DNA from: Pseudomonadota bacterium
GTDB taxonomy: Bacteria; Desulfobacterota; Syntrophorhabdia; Syntrophorhabdales; Syntrophorhabdaceae
Length of the DNA: 64,000 bases
Reading direction: 5' to 3'
Assembly (NCBI GenBank): GCA_026388255.1
Contig: JAPLKC010000025.1
Location: forward strand, 1-64,000
Positions 1 to 9,087 of this stretch are shown here, one piece after another. Every line of letters begins with the position of its first letter. Within the stretch, counting starts at the first letter, position 1. The notes under the pieces were generated by a model. It was not told the origin of the DNA. It saw nothing but the letters and a program-made list of their open reading frames with translations, and made no database searches. A program made the position numbers and the translations under genes.

Positions 1-44
1 TAACCTATATAGCTTGATGCATCCGCCCTTATTATTGCTTTCAT
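1..44 (-). CDS. pseG: PseG-like UDP-sugar hydrolase, 5' end only
   Basis: Only the first 14 codons lie in the window (ATG at 44). They read M-K-A-I-I-R-A-D-A-S-S-Y-I-G. The I-R-A-D-A-S..I-G start is the nucleotide-sugar-binding loop that opens PseG, the UDP-2,4-diacetamido-2,4,6-trideoxy-altropyranose hydrolase of pseudaminic acid synthesis; in the family the next residues are usually G-H-x-M-R-C. The ATG overlaps the TGA of the preceding cytidylyltransferase by 4 bases (ATGA), so the two are translationally coupled. SpsF-type cytidylyltransferase followed by a PseG homologue is the familiar spsF-spsG arrangement. The product is inferred from a very short stretch plus context. Confidence 0.6.
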   Translation of the reverse strand, partial: MKAIIRADASSYIG

Positions 45-919
45 TTTGTAAAAATCCCTTTTAGTTCTGGAAAAATGTCAGCGATATACATCACAAATTC
101 CACTGGTTTAACAGGTTTTCTCTGTTCGTTAAGCACAACAAAACCATCACCTGATTTGACAATCGAATATAATGGTTTTTGAACCAAGCTTTCGGCATAT
201 AAATTCACATCCTTTATTTTGACATCCGAGTTTATCTTTGCAATCTCCGGATGGTCATCAAGCCACGTGTAAACGTCTTTTAAAGAAATCGGTGAACCTT
301 TATAAAGTCCTTTATAAATATGCCTGATAAGTTCAAGATCAACAGGATAATCTACGGTCATGCGATATTCAGGTCTACAAAGATCATGTTCGATTTCAAT
401 TCCGAGGATTTTAAATTTTTCCATATTCTCCCGGATATATATACTCATGGCAGGCCCACGGTAATGCTTATGAACCTCCAGGAGTGCCTTATATGAAATA
501 AGTTCCGATAATGTCCCATACATGGCAATCAGATTGGAAACATATATATAATCGCGGTATTCCTTCTTAAATTCGCTGACAAATCTGCCAGCACTATCAA
601 TATCGAATAACGGGGTATCGCAGCTTATTCTGATTATGGCATCAGCCTTTTCTTCTTCACAGAGAGCATTGATCCGGTCAACGATATCCTGTTCCGCACC
701 TGCATACCATTTGCACCCGATGCGTTCGGCTTCTTTAATTAATTTTGAATTTGCCGAGTTTTTCGAAGTCGCAAGGTAGACATCGTCAAGCCCTTCGATA
801 TGTCGTGTCCTTTCAACAACATGCTCAAACATTGTTTTTCCTTCAATTTCACGAAGCACTTTTCCAGGAAGTCTCGTAGAGGACATCCGTGCTGTTATTG
901 TTCCAATAACCTTAGCCAT
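41..919 (-). CDS. SpsF/PseF-like cytidylyltransferase
   Basis: A 292-residue nucleotide-sugar transferase of the CTP-transferase-3 family (NeuA/KdsB/SpsF). The N-terminal signature T-A-R-M-S-S-T-R-L-P-G-K is the CTP-binding loop; R-I-S-C-D-T-P at about residue 97 is the usual downstream metal/substrate segment. The family transfers CMP to an acidic sugar. SpsF/PseF members activate pseudaminic-type acids, which fits its place between pseB and pseG. About 60 residues at the C terminus lie beyond the core domain and I do not recognise them. The ATG at 919 is preferred over the upstream GTG at 928 because GGAG sits 9 bases before it. It overlaps pseG by 4 bases and starts 6 bases after the radical SAM stop. 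This is a different subfamily from the NeuA-like gene at 7459, so the cluster has two CMP-sugar synthetases. Confidence 0.75.
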   Translation of the reverse strand: MAKVIGTITARMSSTRLPGKVLREIEGKTMFEHVVERTRHIEGLDDVYLATSKNSANSKLIKEAERIGCKWYAGAEQDIVDRINALCEEEKADAIIRISCDTPLFDIDSAGRFVSEFKKEYRDYIYVSNLIAMYGTLSELISYKALLEVHKHYRGPAMSIYIRENMEKFKILGIEIEHDLCRPEYRMTVDYPVDLELIRHIYKGLYKGSPISLKDVYTWLDDHPEIAKINSDVKIKDVNLYAESLVQKPLYSIVKSGDGFVVLNEQRKPVKPVEFVMYIADIFPELKGIFTK

Positions 920-924
920 ATAAA

Positions 925-2415
925 TCACTCTCCGGTTTTTTTATCTTTCACACCTTGTTTTTTGTAAAAATTAGTTAAAAAGTTTGCATAAATTTTTTTA
1001 TCAACTGGAAATTTATAGAACATCAACCTGTTTCGAATTTTTGCAAAGAATATAAAAAAATTGTTCTTCAGCTTATCAATGATGCTCGATATCTGGTGGT
1101 TACCCAGCCTTACTGCCGATTCCATATTTATGTAGTATGAAACAGCTTCTGCAAATTTTCCATCAATTTGCCATGGCCTGGCATATTCTGCTGAAGTATA
1201 TAATTTGATAACATCTTCATTAATCCATGACTCAAGATTCCCCGGCTCATGTAAAAACCCGTCTTTAATCAATCCTTCTGTCAGTTCGCATTTTGGATAT
1301 GGCCTGAAAGTTCCTATCCCGCATGTGAAAAAAGGGTATTTTCTCAATTTGTTTATAAACATTATTGTTTTTTTGATATCCTCACTTGTTTCGCCCGGTA
1401 CTTCTATCATGAAGGACGATCTCGCATATATTCCATGCTCATTACATTTCATTACTGCATTTTCAGCCTGATCAGGTGTTATGCCTTTTTTCATGATTTT
1501 AAGCGTATGAGAAGAACCAGACTCAATGCCAAGAGCAAGTTGTACAAGACCGGACCGTTTGCAGAGATTCAACGTCTCGTCGTTTAAAATACGGTCATTA
1601 AAGTAATCACAGCGACTCTCCCCGTCCCATGTGATTTTAATGCCTTTCCTGATAATGCCCTCACAAATGTCCCGTGCCCTTTTGATATCTACAAAAAAAT
1701 TGTCCTCAATCATTTTCACATGGGTTATGCCGAATTTTTTCACAATATATTCCAGTTCATCAACAACCTTGGGGGCGCTCTTTTTCCTATACTTCATATT
1801 ATTGGTCACGACGTTGATGCAAAATGTACATTGAGAAGGACAACCCCGGCTGCTTTCATATGGTAGCCAACGTATAGGTTTTCTTACAGATTCAGGGAAT
1901 TTGTCAGTCAGAGAACTTGTTATGAAACGCTCTAAATTGGGGTCCATATCATATTCCGGAAGAGGAAGCATATCAAGATCAAGCATTTCTTTCAGGAATA
2001 TTGCCTTTTCAGGTTTCTCACCACTTTGTAAAACATTTGCTATCTTTAGAAGATGTTCCTCGCCTTCCCCTGCAACTGCATAATCAATATACCTGCTTGA
2101 AGCCATCTGTTCAGTAAATAGGGTGCAATGCCAACCCCCTGCAACAACAGGGACGCTTGAGTGTTCCTTTATAAACTTCACAATATTATAGGTATCGGGG
2201 ACTTCCGAGGTGAGAAGCGTAATTCCGGCTAAAAGAGCATCTTCGAGTTCGTTTCCTATTGCTTTAAGATGATCTTTTTCAAAAGCTGTGTTTATGATCT
2301 TGACTTCATATCCTGCCGATTTAAGCATGGAGCCTAAGGAGATTAAACTCAACGGTGGGTAGTTGTTATAGTTATAAATATTATGTGGTCTGATTAAAAT
2401 TATTTTTTCCAACAT
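925..2415 (-). CDS. B12-binding radical SAM protein
   Basis: About 496 residues. The N terminus (I-I-L-I-R-P-H-N..P-P-L-S-L-I-S-L-G) and G-G-W-H-C-T match the cobalamin-binding domain of class B radical SAM enzymes. The radical SAM core has the cluster motif R-G-C-P-S-Q-C-T-F-C (CxxxCxxC) and G-I-E-S-G-S later in the barrel. The C-terminal 100 residues are unassigned. Such enzymes methylate or rearrange unactivated carbons; in sugar clusters they often add C-methyl groups or epimerise, but the substrate cannot be read from sequence. Start: the ATG at 2415 follows AAAGGGG by 5 bases, a much better site than the in-frame TTG at 2430. It lies between pseB (11 bases away) and the cytidylyltransferase. 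Confidence 0.8.
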   Translation of the reverse strand: MLEKIILIRPHNIYNYNNYPPLSLISLGSMLKSAGYEVKIINTAFEKDHLKAIGNELEDALLAGITLLTSEVPDTYNIVKFIKEHSSVPVVAGGWHCTLFTEQMASSRYIDYAVAGEGEEHLLKIANVLQSGEKPEKAIFLKEMLDLDMLPLPEYDMDPNLERFITSSLTDKFPESVRKPIRWLPYESSRGCPSQCTFCINVVTNNMKYRKKSAPKVVDELEYIVKKFGITHVKMIEDNFFVDIKRARDICEGIIRKGIKITWDGESRCDYFNDRILNDETLNLCKRSGLVQLALGIESGSSHTLKIMKKGITPDQAENAVMKCNEHGIYARSSFMIEVPGETSEDIKKTIMFINKLRKYPFFTCGIGTFRPYPKCELTEGLIKDGFLHEPGNLESWINEDVIKLYTSAEYARPWQIDGKFAEAVSYYINMESAVRLGNHQISSIIDKLKNNFFIFFAKIRNRLMFYKFPVDKKIYANFLTNFYKKQGVKDKKTGE

Positions 2416-2426
2416 ATAAACCCCTT

Positions 2427-3434
2427 TCAATCCTGTATAATGCTTGCCAGCTCCTCAACACTTAACCACCTGTCATTTGTGTTGCTTGCATAAAAAAAGC
2501 CTTCCTTTAGCGGTTTGCCTCCATTTGCAGTGTGCACTTCGGATGTCCACCAGTGAAATTCCGGCTGTATAATAAAATAATCATCAAATTCGAGGGAATG
2601 CCGGGCGTCGTCTTCTGTGATTAAAACCTCATGGATCTTTTCTCCAGGCCTGATACCTACAATCTCATGCAGGCAATCAGGCGCTATTGCATTGGCTAAA
2701 TCAACTAATTTCATGCTTGGAATTTTAGGAACAAATATCTCACCCCCCTCTGCAAGATCAAGACATTTCAATACAAACCTTACACCCTGCTCGAGGGTAA
2801 TCCAAAAACGGGTCATTCTCGGGTCCGTAATGGGAATAACCCCGGTCTCTTTCTTTTTTTTGAAAAATGGTATTACACTTCCCCTGCTTCCTATAACATT
2901 GCCATAACGCACAACCGAGAATCTTGTATCTTTCCATCCTGCATAAGAGTTACCTGAAATAAATAATTTGTCCGAGCATAGTTTGGTTGCTCCATAAAGG
3001 TTAATCGGATTTGCAGCTTTATCGGTACTGAGAGCAACAACCCTTTTAACACCGCAATCTATAGCTGCATTAATAATATTTTCAGCACCCATGACATTTG
3101 TCTGAATTGCTTCAAAAGGATTTCTTTCACAGGCAGGCACCTGTTTCAGCGCAGCAGCATGGATGACATAATCAACACCATAAAAAGCCCTGTATAACCT
3201 GTCTTTGTCTCTCACATCCCCGATAAAGTACCTGAGACACTGGTAATCCCTTTCCGGAAAGCGGTAATCCTTTCCAGGAAAGATCTGTGACATTTCAAAT
3301 TGTTTTAATTCATCCCGGCTGAAAACAATCAATTTTTCCGGTTTATATTCCTTCAGGATAATCTCCACGAACTTTTTCCCAAAAGAGCCTGTTCCGCCGG
3401 TTACCAGTATAGTTTTTCCATTAAATATCGACAT
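2427..3434 (-). CDS. pseB: UDP-GlcNAc 4,6-dehydratase (inverting), PseB
   Basis: A 335-residue extended SDR that performs the first step of pseudaminic acid synthesis: C4 oxidation, C6 dehydration and C5 inversion of UDP-GlcNAc. T-G-G-T-G-S-F-G-K at 12-20 is the nucleotide-binding loop. The family-specific catalytic residues are present: D138-K139 in S-T-D-K-A and Y147/K151 in Y-G-A-T-K. S-R-D-E-L-K-Q-F-E-M near 39-48 is a PseB hallmark. Length is normal. The start ATG follows AAAAGGGG. It sits in the operon 14 bases after the unknown glycosyltransferase-like gene. PseC, PseH and PseI are not in the window and probably lie past the left edge. Confidence 0.9.
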   Translation of the reverse strand: MSIFNGKTILVTGGTGSFGKKFVEIILKEYKPEKLIVFSRDELKQFEMSQIFPGKDYRFPERDYQCLRYFIGDVRDKDRLYRAFYGVDYVIHAAALKQVPACERNPFEAIQTNVMGAENIINAAIDCGVKRVVALSTDKAANPINLYGATKLCSDKLFISGNSYAGWKDTRFSVVRYGNVIGSRGSVIPFFKKKKETGVIPITDPRMTRFWITLEQGVRFVLKCLDLAEGGEIFVPKIPSMKLVDLANAIAPDCLHEIVGIRPGEKIHEVLITEDDARHSLEFDDYFIIQPEFHWWTSEVHTANGGKPLKEGFFYASNTNDRWLSVEELASIIQD

Positions 3435-3448
3435 AAATTCCCCTTTTC

Positions 3449-4612
3449 CTATAATCCTTTCTTAAGTCTGTTTGCAACAATCTGCCAATATGGCAATTCT
3501 TCCGTCCCATCCTTTTTAATATAATAGTTCCTATACCTGCGGTAAATGCCTTCATCGATCAGCATTTCTTCATCAAAATCAATAGAAACCTTTCTGTCCA
3601 GATTATGAGCCTTTTTTCCAAAAAAAGAGGCTAACCATTCAATCGTCGGGTCTTCTACTATACTGGCATTAACATTATCGGTTGTAAAAAATATCATTGG
3701 TTTTTTAAAGAGGACAACATGGTTAATAGCAGTACTGTTATGAAGGAGAATAAAGCCGGCATTCTGAACCAATTCAGCCGTCTTGCCCCTTACAACTTCT
3801 CTTCCTCCAAAATAATCAGTATGTTCTTCGTAATGCGAACGGGGATGGGCAGCTATAACAATCCGCACGTTGAAACTCTCTTCTATATAATCAAAAAATC
3901 TTACCAATGCGGGGTAGTATTCGTCTGCCGATATCTTTACAGGGAGATCGAGGTAGAGATAGTCTGTATGAAAGGGAAGGTATTCGTCCAGAAAAATGCC
4001 TACAGATGGGTCTTTCGCTTGAGGAAGATCTTTTAATCCAAGGTATGTATCGTAATCATAACTGTGGACCCAGAGAAACTCGCTTTGACTGTTTATCACA
4101 TAATAATTTGCCAGCATGTATTTTTCCGCCGGAGAAAAAACAATTCTTGCCGGTTTTACCCCACAATAAGTAAAGGGGATCATTCTGAATGTCTTATCAA
4201 AAATCCTTTTAAGGGTAATCTTTTTCAATCTTCTCAACCATAGCTCCTTTATACCTGAGCTGACAGGAAGTGCAAAGAGTGATGCTGAAAAAGGTATGCC
4301 CTGCTTCGATAACATTCTAAACAGGGGAAGTGAATAAAGTGTATAATGAACCATAGATATAACAAATGTCGAATTATCAATGGTTTTAATAGCTTCTCCG
4401 ACAGTCTCCAAAGCATCAAAACAACGATGCCTGTCCCATTGGATCGGGTCCGGCGGGTTACTCGATATATATTCTTTTGGCGCAATCAGTCTGGTAAATT
4501 CCCATACCTCAACATCAAACCCGTTGCTCATCATAGTGTCTATACCGAATCTATGATAGTCCCTTTGATTGAAGTATTCTTCGAGAAAATAGATAATCTT
4601 TTTGATTTGCAT
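3449..4612 (-). CDS. Putative GT-B-type surface-glycan transferase, unrecognised family
   Basis: A 387-residue soluble protein that I cannot place in a named family. The last third resembles the nucleotide-sugar domain of GT-B transferases and capsule polymerases: A-A-H-P-R-S-H-Y, then L-L-H-N-S-T-A-I-N-H near residues 290-300 and K-P-M-I-F-F-T just after, the usual order of donor-binding elements in polysialyltransferase-like and CDP-glycerol-transferase-like enzymes. There is no signal peptide and no membrane segment. Because it lies among nonulosonic acid genes, a transferase that puts Leg or Pse onto an acceptor is a reasonable guess. The ribosome site is weak. It follows the HisH-like gene by 19 bases. 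Confidence 0.45.
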   Translation of the reverse strand: MQIKKIIYFLEEYFNQRDYHRFGIDTMMSNGFDVEVWEFTRLIAPKEYISSNPPDPIQWDRHRCFDALETVGEAIKTIDNSTFVISMVHYTLYSLPLFRMLSKQGIPFSASLFALPVSSGIKELWLRRLKKITLKRIFDKTFRMIPFTYCGVKPARIVFSPAEKYMLANYYVINSQSEFLWVHSYDYDTYLGLKDLPQAKDPSVGIFLDEYLPFHTDYLYLDLPVKISADEYYPALVRFFDYIEESFNVRIVIAAHPRSHYEEHTDYFGGREVVRGKTAELVQNAGFILLHNSTAINHVVLFKKPMIFFTTDNVNASIVEDPTIEWLASFFGKKAHNLDRKVSIDFDEEMLIDEGIYRRYRNYYIKKDGTEELPYWQIVANRLKKGL

Positions 4613-4631
4613 TATTTGACCGATTCTGATG

Positions 4632-5288
4632 CTATTGTGACTGTGGATGTATTTTCAGGAAATTCTTTATGATTTTAAGTCCTACTATACCGCTCTTTTC
4701 GGGATGGAACTGACATCCGTAAACATTCCCAGATTGTATGGATGCACAAATGCAAAGTCCGTTATAGTCACAATCGGCAAGATCGTTAATAGGGTTTGTG
4801 GGAATGACAGAGAAAGAATGAACAAAATATACCGATTCCCCGATAGATAAGTCTTGAAAAACAGTATTATTCCAATCTTCACGATTCTTCGGAAGCAAAA
4901 GACCATTCCAGCCTATATGGGGTATTTTGTGGGGTATGCCATCGGAACCTGCCTTTGGAATCATAATTACTCTGCCCGGAATTAATGCAAGCCCCTCATA
5001 AATACCGAATTCCTCGCTTGTTTCCATCATCATTTGCATACCAAGACAAATACCTAAAAAAGGTCTGCCTGTCTTAGTAAACTTCCTGATCGCTTCTACA
5101 AGTCCCCTGCTGTGCAACTCACGTATCCCGTCTGCAAAGGCACCTACGCCTGGCAGAACAAGGTATTCGGCCCGCTCCACCTGGTTGGGAGAACTTGTAA
5201 TTACAACCCGCGCGCCGCAGTATTCAAAAGCCCTGTGTACACTCAAGAGGTTGCCCATCCCGTAATCAACCACTACAACATTCCGCAT
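4632..5288 (-). CDS. hisH: HisH-type glutamine amidotransferase of the sugar amidination system
   Basis: A 218-residue class I glutamine amidotransferase. It has the oxyanion segment P-G-V-G-A-F, the nucleophile in G-I-C-L-G-M-Q and the catalytic His/Glu in Q-F-H-P-E-K-S. The family releases ammonia from glutamine and passes it through HisF. No other histidine gene is nearby; instead the gene sits in HisH-HisF-(WbuX amidotransferase) order within a nonulosonic acid cluster. There this trio converts an N-acetyl group to an acetamidino group, as described for WbpG and PseA type systems. The start is supported by AAGGAT upstream. It is one base from the HisF-like gene, so the two are surely co-translated. 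Confidence 0.88.
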   Translation of the reverse strand: MRNVVVVDYGMGNLLSVHRAFEYCGARVVITSSPNQVERAEYLVLPGVGAFADGIRELHSRGLVEAIRKFTKTGRPFLGICLGMQMMMETSEEFGIYEGLALIPGRVIMIPKAGSDGIPHKIPHIGWNGLLLPKNREDWNNTVFQDLSIGESVYFVHSFSVIPTNPINDLADCDYNGLCICASIQSGNVYGCQFHPEKSGIVGLKIIKNFLKIHPQSQ

Positions 5289-5289
5289 T

Positions 5290-6051
5290 TTAGCATATCC
5301 TTAACTTAATTTTTCGCTGCAGACACTCATCTCTTATTTCGCCTACAGTATGTATTCCGTAATGGAGGACATGCGCCATGGCAACTGCATCGGCGTGGCC
5401 ATATTTTATAACCTTCTCAAGGTCATCAATATTCCCCATGCCTCCGCTTGCAATGACCGGTATGGGAAGCATATCAGAGATTGTCCTGACAAGCTCAAGA
5501 TCAAATCCTTTTGCCCCGCCCTCCATATCAATGGACGTAAGCAGGATTTCCCCAGCGCCGAGGTCATAGCCTTGTTGTGCCCATTCTATCACATCAATGC
5601 CTGTCTTTTCCCGGCCATAGTCGTAATAGGCCTCCCACTGTTTATTGCCGTTTTTCTTCGCTTCAATAGAAAGAACCATACACTGAGAGCCAAATCTCTG
5701 CGAGACCTCACATATAAGTTGAGGATTTTTGATTGCTGCAGTGTTTATAGCAACCTTATCGGCACCAGCGCGGAGTATCTCCTTGGCATCCTCAACAGAG
5801 CGGATCCCTCCACCAACAGTTATGGGGATGAAGACATCCTCAGAGGTTCGTCGCACAATCTCCTTAATATTATTCCGCTCATATAGACTTGCCACAATAT
5901 CCATATAAATAATCTCATCAATCCCATCGTCATAGTATTTTTTCGCAAATTTGTTGGGATTTCCCATTTTGCGGAGGCCTTCGAGTTGTATTCCTTTGAC
6001 AAGATTCGGCCCCTTAACATCAAGACGGGCGATGAGTCGCATGTTGTGCAT
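5290..6051 (-). CDS. hisF: HisF-like ammonia-channel subunit with D130 changed to E
   Basis: A 253-residue (beta/alpha)8 barrel of the HisF family. It has A-R-L-D-V-K at 8-13 (the catalytic D11 position), I-T-V-G-G-G-I-R at 77-84 and A-S-G-G-M-G near residue 203, the phosphate-binding loops. The second essential acid of true HisF, D130 in the I-D-A-K segment, is glutamate here (S-I-E-A-K, E130). That argues against imidazole glycerol phosphate synthesis and for a role as docking partner and ammonia conduit between HisH and the WbuX-type amidotransferase encoded just upstream. The ATG at 6051 is kept over the ATG at 6042 because AAAGG precedes it at good spacing and it gives canonical numbering for D11. 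Confidence 0.88.
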   Translation of the reverse strand: MHNMRLIARLDVKGPNLVKGIQLEGLRKMGNPNKFAKKYYDDGIDEIIYMDIVASLYERNNIKEIVRRTSEDVFIPITVGGGIRSVEDAKEILRAGADKVAINTAAIKNPQLICEVSQRFGSQCMVLSIEAKKNGNKQWEAYYDYGREKTGIDVIEWAQQGYDLGAGEILLTSIDMEGGAKGFDLELVRTISDMLPIPVIASGGMGNIDDLEKVIKYGHADAVAMAHVLHYGIHTVGEIRDECLQRKIKLRIC

Positions 6052-6063
6052 TTTTACGCCTTT

Positions 6064-7383
6064 CTATTTTCCTTCAATTTCCCATATAGGGTATCTTAAC
6101 TTCCACTGCCCATTCTCTTTTTTCCAAAGATGCTGGGAGCGGAATTTGTCGCAGAGACTCATGAAATAATCTCTGTCTACAATAGGATTATCAAACATTT
6201 TAGAAGCAACGGGAAATTCCTTTTCCGGAATGCTAAGATACCGGAAGATATCCTCTGCAAAGCGTTCTGGAAATTCGCCATCGAACTTTTTTACAAGGGC
6301 AACTCCTTCATCGCGTGTGATTTCTTCGTTCCTTATCTCTTGAGCAGCATCGTATGTAGCCCTTCCCATTCCAAACTTTATGTAGTGCGATAAGAAGTGG
6401 AAATCATCAATTTTGTCGTCGATACTATTGTACTTGCTGTAGGTACCGGGTGTTCTTTCCGGTGCACAGCGAAAATCACTGTGTTCAACAGCATAATAAT
6501 AATTACCTTGCGGATGCCACGGTAGATAATAGCCAAGAAATTGAAACTGAATGTTCATTTTTTCCATATCTTCAAGTCTTGAAGGTAGATAAGGCAGAAG
6601 GTCGTTTTGAGCCAGTCCATAATCTTTTTTCAATGCATGGACTGCAGCACCTGATATATAGACATTTTCCGGGTCATCAGCGGTCGCATACGACCAGTCC
6701 CTATTAGGGTTGAAGTTGTCTTCTACCGGATTACCGTACTCTGCTTCGTTTTCACCGAAGAATATGAGAGAAATTTTGTGCTTTAATGCAAATTTCGGTG
6801 CAAAGTTCTTCTGTCCGATAACAAAAGGTTGGAACGGGTAAAATATATTCTCTGTTGCAAGCCTCGTCAATAATCTATGAACCCTTCCGTTCGGAGTGAA
6901 AAGATAATTATCAAAACCGGCATGAATCCATGCCTGAAAGTTTTTCCAGCCCCAATCAGTGTACATATGGGGTGCCCAGGTTACCGTAAGAGGATGCATG
7001 CCGTATTTGTATTTGAGAACATGTGAAGCATAAAAGCTGTCTTTTCCACCAGAACCAGGGACAAGGCAGTCATAAGAACCATCATCTTTGCGGTGTTTAT
7101 TGCAGAGATCAATCAATTCCTGTTCTCTTTGCTTCCAGTCAACAGTGCCACCTTTCTTCATATCTGCCCAACTGCATGCATCGCATATGCCGTCGTCATT
7201 AAAATTAAGTGTTCTTTTTTTTCTATTGATATCGTGGGCAAATTCGTTGTCAGAGATTGGATTCTGGTTCGAATAAACACACTCTTTACAATACTTCACT
7301 TCTCTGGGCAATCCATAATAAGCCTCGAGTTCGCCCTCGTCATTATGGTTATTTGTTTGTTTTGACTTCTCTTCTGCGCTCAT
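6064..7383 (-). CDS. N-acetyl sugar amidotransferase (WbuX/PseA/PtmG type)
   Basis: 439 residues, the length of the N-acetyl sugar amidotransferase family. It has an N-terminal zinc-like cysteine set (C-K-E-C-V near 32, C-D-A-C near 67). It also has the PP-loop ATP-binding motif V-P-G-S-G-G-K-D-S near residue 110, typical of N-type ATP pyrophosphatases. The expected reaction is ATP-dependent activation of an acetamido carbonyl on a nonulosonic acid, then attack by ammonia delivered from HisH/HisF, giving an acetamidino group. The N-terminal 20 residues are polar and look like an extension. The start has a strong GGAGGAAGC site. HisF and HisH follow directly, and the CMP-sugar synthetase precedes it by 75 bases. 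Confidence 0.88.
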   Translation of the reverse strand: MSAEEKSKQTNNHNDEGELEAYYGLPREVKYCKECVYSNQNPISDNEFAHDINRKKRTLNFNDDGICDACSWADMKKGGTVDWKQREQELIDLCNKHRKDDGSYDCLVPGSGGKDSFYASHVLKYKYGMHPLTVTWAPHMYTDWGWKNFQAWIHAGFDNYLFTPNGRVHRLLTRLATENIFYPFQPFVIGQKNFAPKFALKHKISLIFFGENEAEYGNPVEDNFNPNRDWSYATADDPENVYISGAAVHALKKDYGLAQNDLLPYLPSRLEDMEKMNIQFQFLGYYLPWHPQGNYYYAVEHSDFRCAPERTPGTYSKYNSIDDKIDDFHFLSHYIKFGMGRATYDAAQEIRNEEITRDEGVALVKKFDGEFPERFAEDIFRYLSIPEKEFPVASKMFDNPIVDRDYFMSLCDKFRSQHLWKKENGQWKLRYPIWEIEGK

Positions 7384-7458
7384 GCTTCCTCCTTATTACT
7401 ACATACTTTCTTAAAGTTTGTTATTTGTAAAAATGGTAATACAATTTTTTTGCAGGCG

Positions 7459-8181
7459 TTACGCTATATCATTTATTCTTTCCCGCATTATCGTCTCAAT
7501 TATCATAAAGTCGTAAATATCATCTACCTCATAGCATTGCCATCTTTCTACGAAATAAGGTATTGTCCTGCGCTGATAAAAACTTTTGTATTTGTAGAGG
7601 GCTTCGATCTTTGTAATATAGATAACCCCATAGGGAAAATATGCCGGGCTGAATCCCTGTCGCCCGGTTGCTTTTTCAGGTTTTTTAATATAAGGCACCA
7701 TATAACCCTTATCGTCGACCTTCTTTATAACTGCCGGGTGCTCGAGATTAACCCTTCCCAGACTCACCAGACTATCGGCCTCTTTCTCTTTGTCTATCAA
7801 TGTGGCAATAGCATTGTCGAGATCTCCTTTTTTCCTCATCGGTGAAGTGGGCTCAAGGAGTGTTACATAATCATATTCATCACCTTTTTCTGCAAGGTAT
7901 CCAATAGCATGGGCTACTACATCAAAGGAACCTATGTTATCGCCGGAGAGTTCCTCGGGCCTCATAAAAGGTACTTCTGCTCCGTACTGTTCTGCCACAG
8001 CAGCAATCTCGTTACTGTCTGTAGAAACAATCACCCTGTCAATATATTTGCTCTCCAGGGCCTTCTCAATTGTCCATGCTATGAGGGGCTTTCCAAGGAG
8101 AATTTTAATATTTTTTCCAGGAAGACCTTTACTTCCCCCTCTTGCAGTGATTACGGCAAGACACTTTCTCTCTTTATACAT
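7459..8181 (-). CDS. neuA: CMP-nonulosonate cytidylyltransferase (NeuA/LegF/PtmB)
   Basis: A 240-residue enzyme of the acylneuraminate cytidylyltransferase family. I-T-A-R-G-G-S-K-G-L-P-G-K-N at 10-23 is the CTP-binding loop. L-L-E-P-T-S-P-M-R near residue 105 and Y-F-P-Y-G-V-I near 190 are the sialic acid recognition segments of NeuA-type enzymes. It would activate legionaminic acid made by the NeuB-like synthase at 17642 as CMP-Leg, the PtmB/LegF step. Full length for a single-domain NeuA. The ATG follows TGAGG by 5 bases. Confidence 0.88.
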   Translation of the reverse strand: MYKERKCLAVITARGGSKGLPGKNIKILLGKPLIAWTIEKALESKYIDRVIVSTDSNEIAAVAEQYGAEVPFMRPEELSGDNIGSFDVVAHAIGYLAEKGDEYDYVTLLEPTSPMRKKGDLDNAIATLIDKEKEADSLVSLGRVNLEHPAVIKKVDDKGYMVPYIKKPEKATGRQGFSPAYFPYGVIYITKIEALYKYKSFYQRRTIPYFVERWQCYEVDDIYDFMIIETIMRERINDIA

Positions 8182-8328
8182 ATAACCTCAAAATGGTTCG
8201 CTGTTCACTGTTGATTTTCACGGCTTCCTGTTACCAACAATAAGTTAAACTATTTAAGTTGCTTGAACCGTTTAAACCGGTCAAAACGTTTTAAATCCAA
8301 AATTCGCAATCCAAAATCAAAAATTGTT
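8182..8328. other. Intergenic spacer, low-complexity direct repeats
   Basis: This is the longest gap inside the glycan operon (147 bases). It contains short, nearly repeated words: AACCGTTTAAACC followed by AAAACGTTTTAAA, and AATCCAAAATTCGCAATCCAAAAT. I see no gene, no terminator with a T-run and no convincing promoter. Confidence 0.4.
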
Positions 8329-9072
8329 TTAATATATTGTCCAACCACCATCAACAAGCAGATTCTGGCCGGTTATATATCCGGAACGGCCGCTGATCAG
8401 GAAGCGTACCGCTTCAGCTGCATCAGTAGATGTCGCCATTCTTCCAAGGGGCACCCTCGAAGCGTAAGTTTTTGCAAAATCGCTCCCGCCCCTCTGTGAA
8501 TCCCCTACCCCGCCGGGAGAAACAGCGTTGCACCTGATGCCATAGCGTCCGTATTTTGCCGCTACCCATTTACAGAAATGAATGATCCCGGCCTTTGAGA
8601 CTGCATATACCAATGGAGATGTAATATTCATCCCTTCATATATGGCAAAAGTGGGGGCTACTACTCCCTGAATGGAGCCAATATTCACAATACTCCCGAA
8701 CCCCTGTCTTTTCATAAAAGGGACTACAAGCCTTACAAGCAGAAAACTGCCTACAAGATTTACTTCAAGAACCCTCCTGAATGTTTCGGGTAAATAGTCT
8801 TCAAGCTCGTTAGTAAACCCTTCAGGTTGACAGGATGCGTTGTTAACAAGACCGTGTATCTCGCACCCTTCCGAAGAGAGATATTTTTCAAGCCTTGCTA
8901 TGTCTTTTTCATCGGTTATATCACATTGAAAATATTCTCCATAGATCGTTCTGTCTTCAGGATATTCCTTTGTATCAAGCAACAGAATATCGTAGCCATC
9001 ATCAATTAATATTTTTGCATAACTCTGACCCAATACCCCTAATCCACCAGATATAATTACATATTTTTTCAT
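8329..9072 (-). CDS. Short-chain dehydrogenase, PtmA-like
   Basis: A 247-residue classical SDR. It has the glycine-rich loop S-G-G-L-G-V-L-G near 9-16, N-N-A-S near 87-90, the catalytic serine in N-I-G-S and Y-A-V-S-K as the YxxxK pair. It ends in the usual L-V-D-G-G-W. Within the Campylobacter ptm locus the corresponding SDR, PtmA, is next to the CMP-Leg synthetase and has been proposed to help make the GlcN-phosphate precursor. The same neighbour order is seen here (Gfo/Idh, SDR, NeuA-like, amidotransferase). The substrate is inferred from position only. The start has GGAAGGCC just upstream. Confidence 0.8.
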   Translation of the reverse strand: MKKYVIISGGLGVLGQSYAKILIDDGYDILLLDTKEYPEDRTIYGEYFQCDITDEKDIARLEKYLSSEGCEIHGLVNNASCQPEGFTNELEDYLPETFRRVLEVNLVGSFLLVRLVVPFMKRQGFGSIVNIGSIQGVVAPTFAIYEGMNITSPLVYAVSKAGIIHFCKWVAAKYGRYGIRCNAVSPGGVGDSQRGGSDFAKTYASRVPLGRMATSTDAAEAVRFLISGRSGYITGQNLLVDGGWTIY

Positions 9073-9087
9073 TGGCCTTCCTTTTGT

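Noticed and set aside
4632-6051. Histidine biosynthesis operon
   Set aside because: Only hisH and hisF are present, Asp130 of HisF is changed, and an N-acetyl sugar amidotransferase is the partner.
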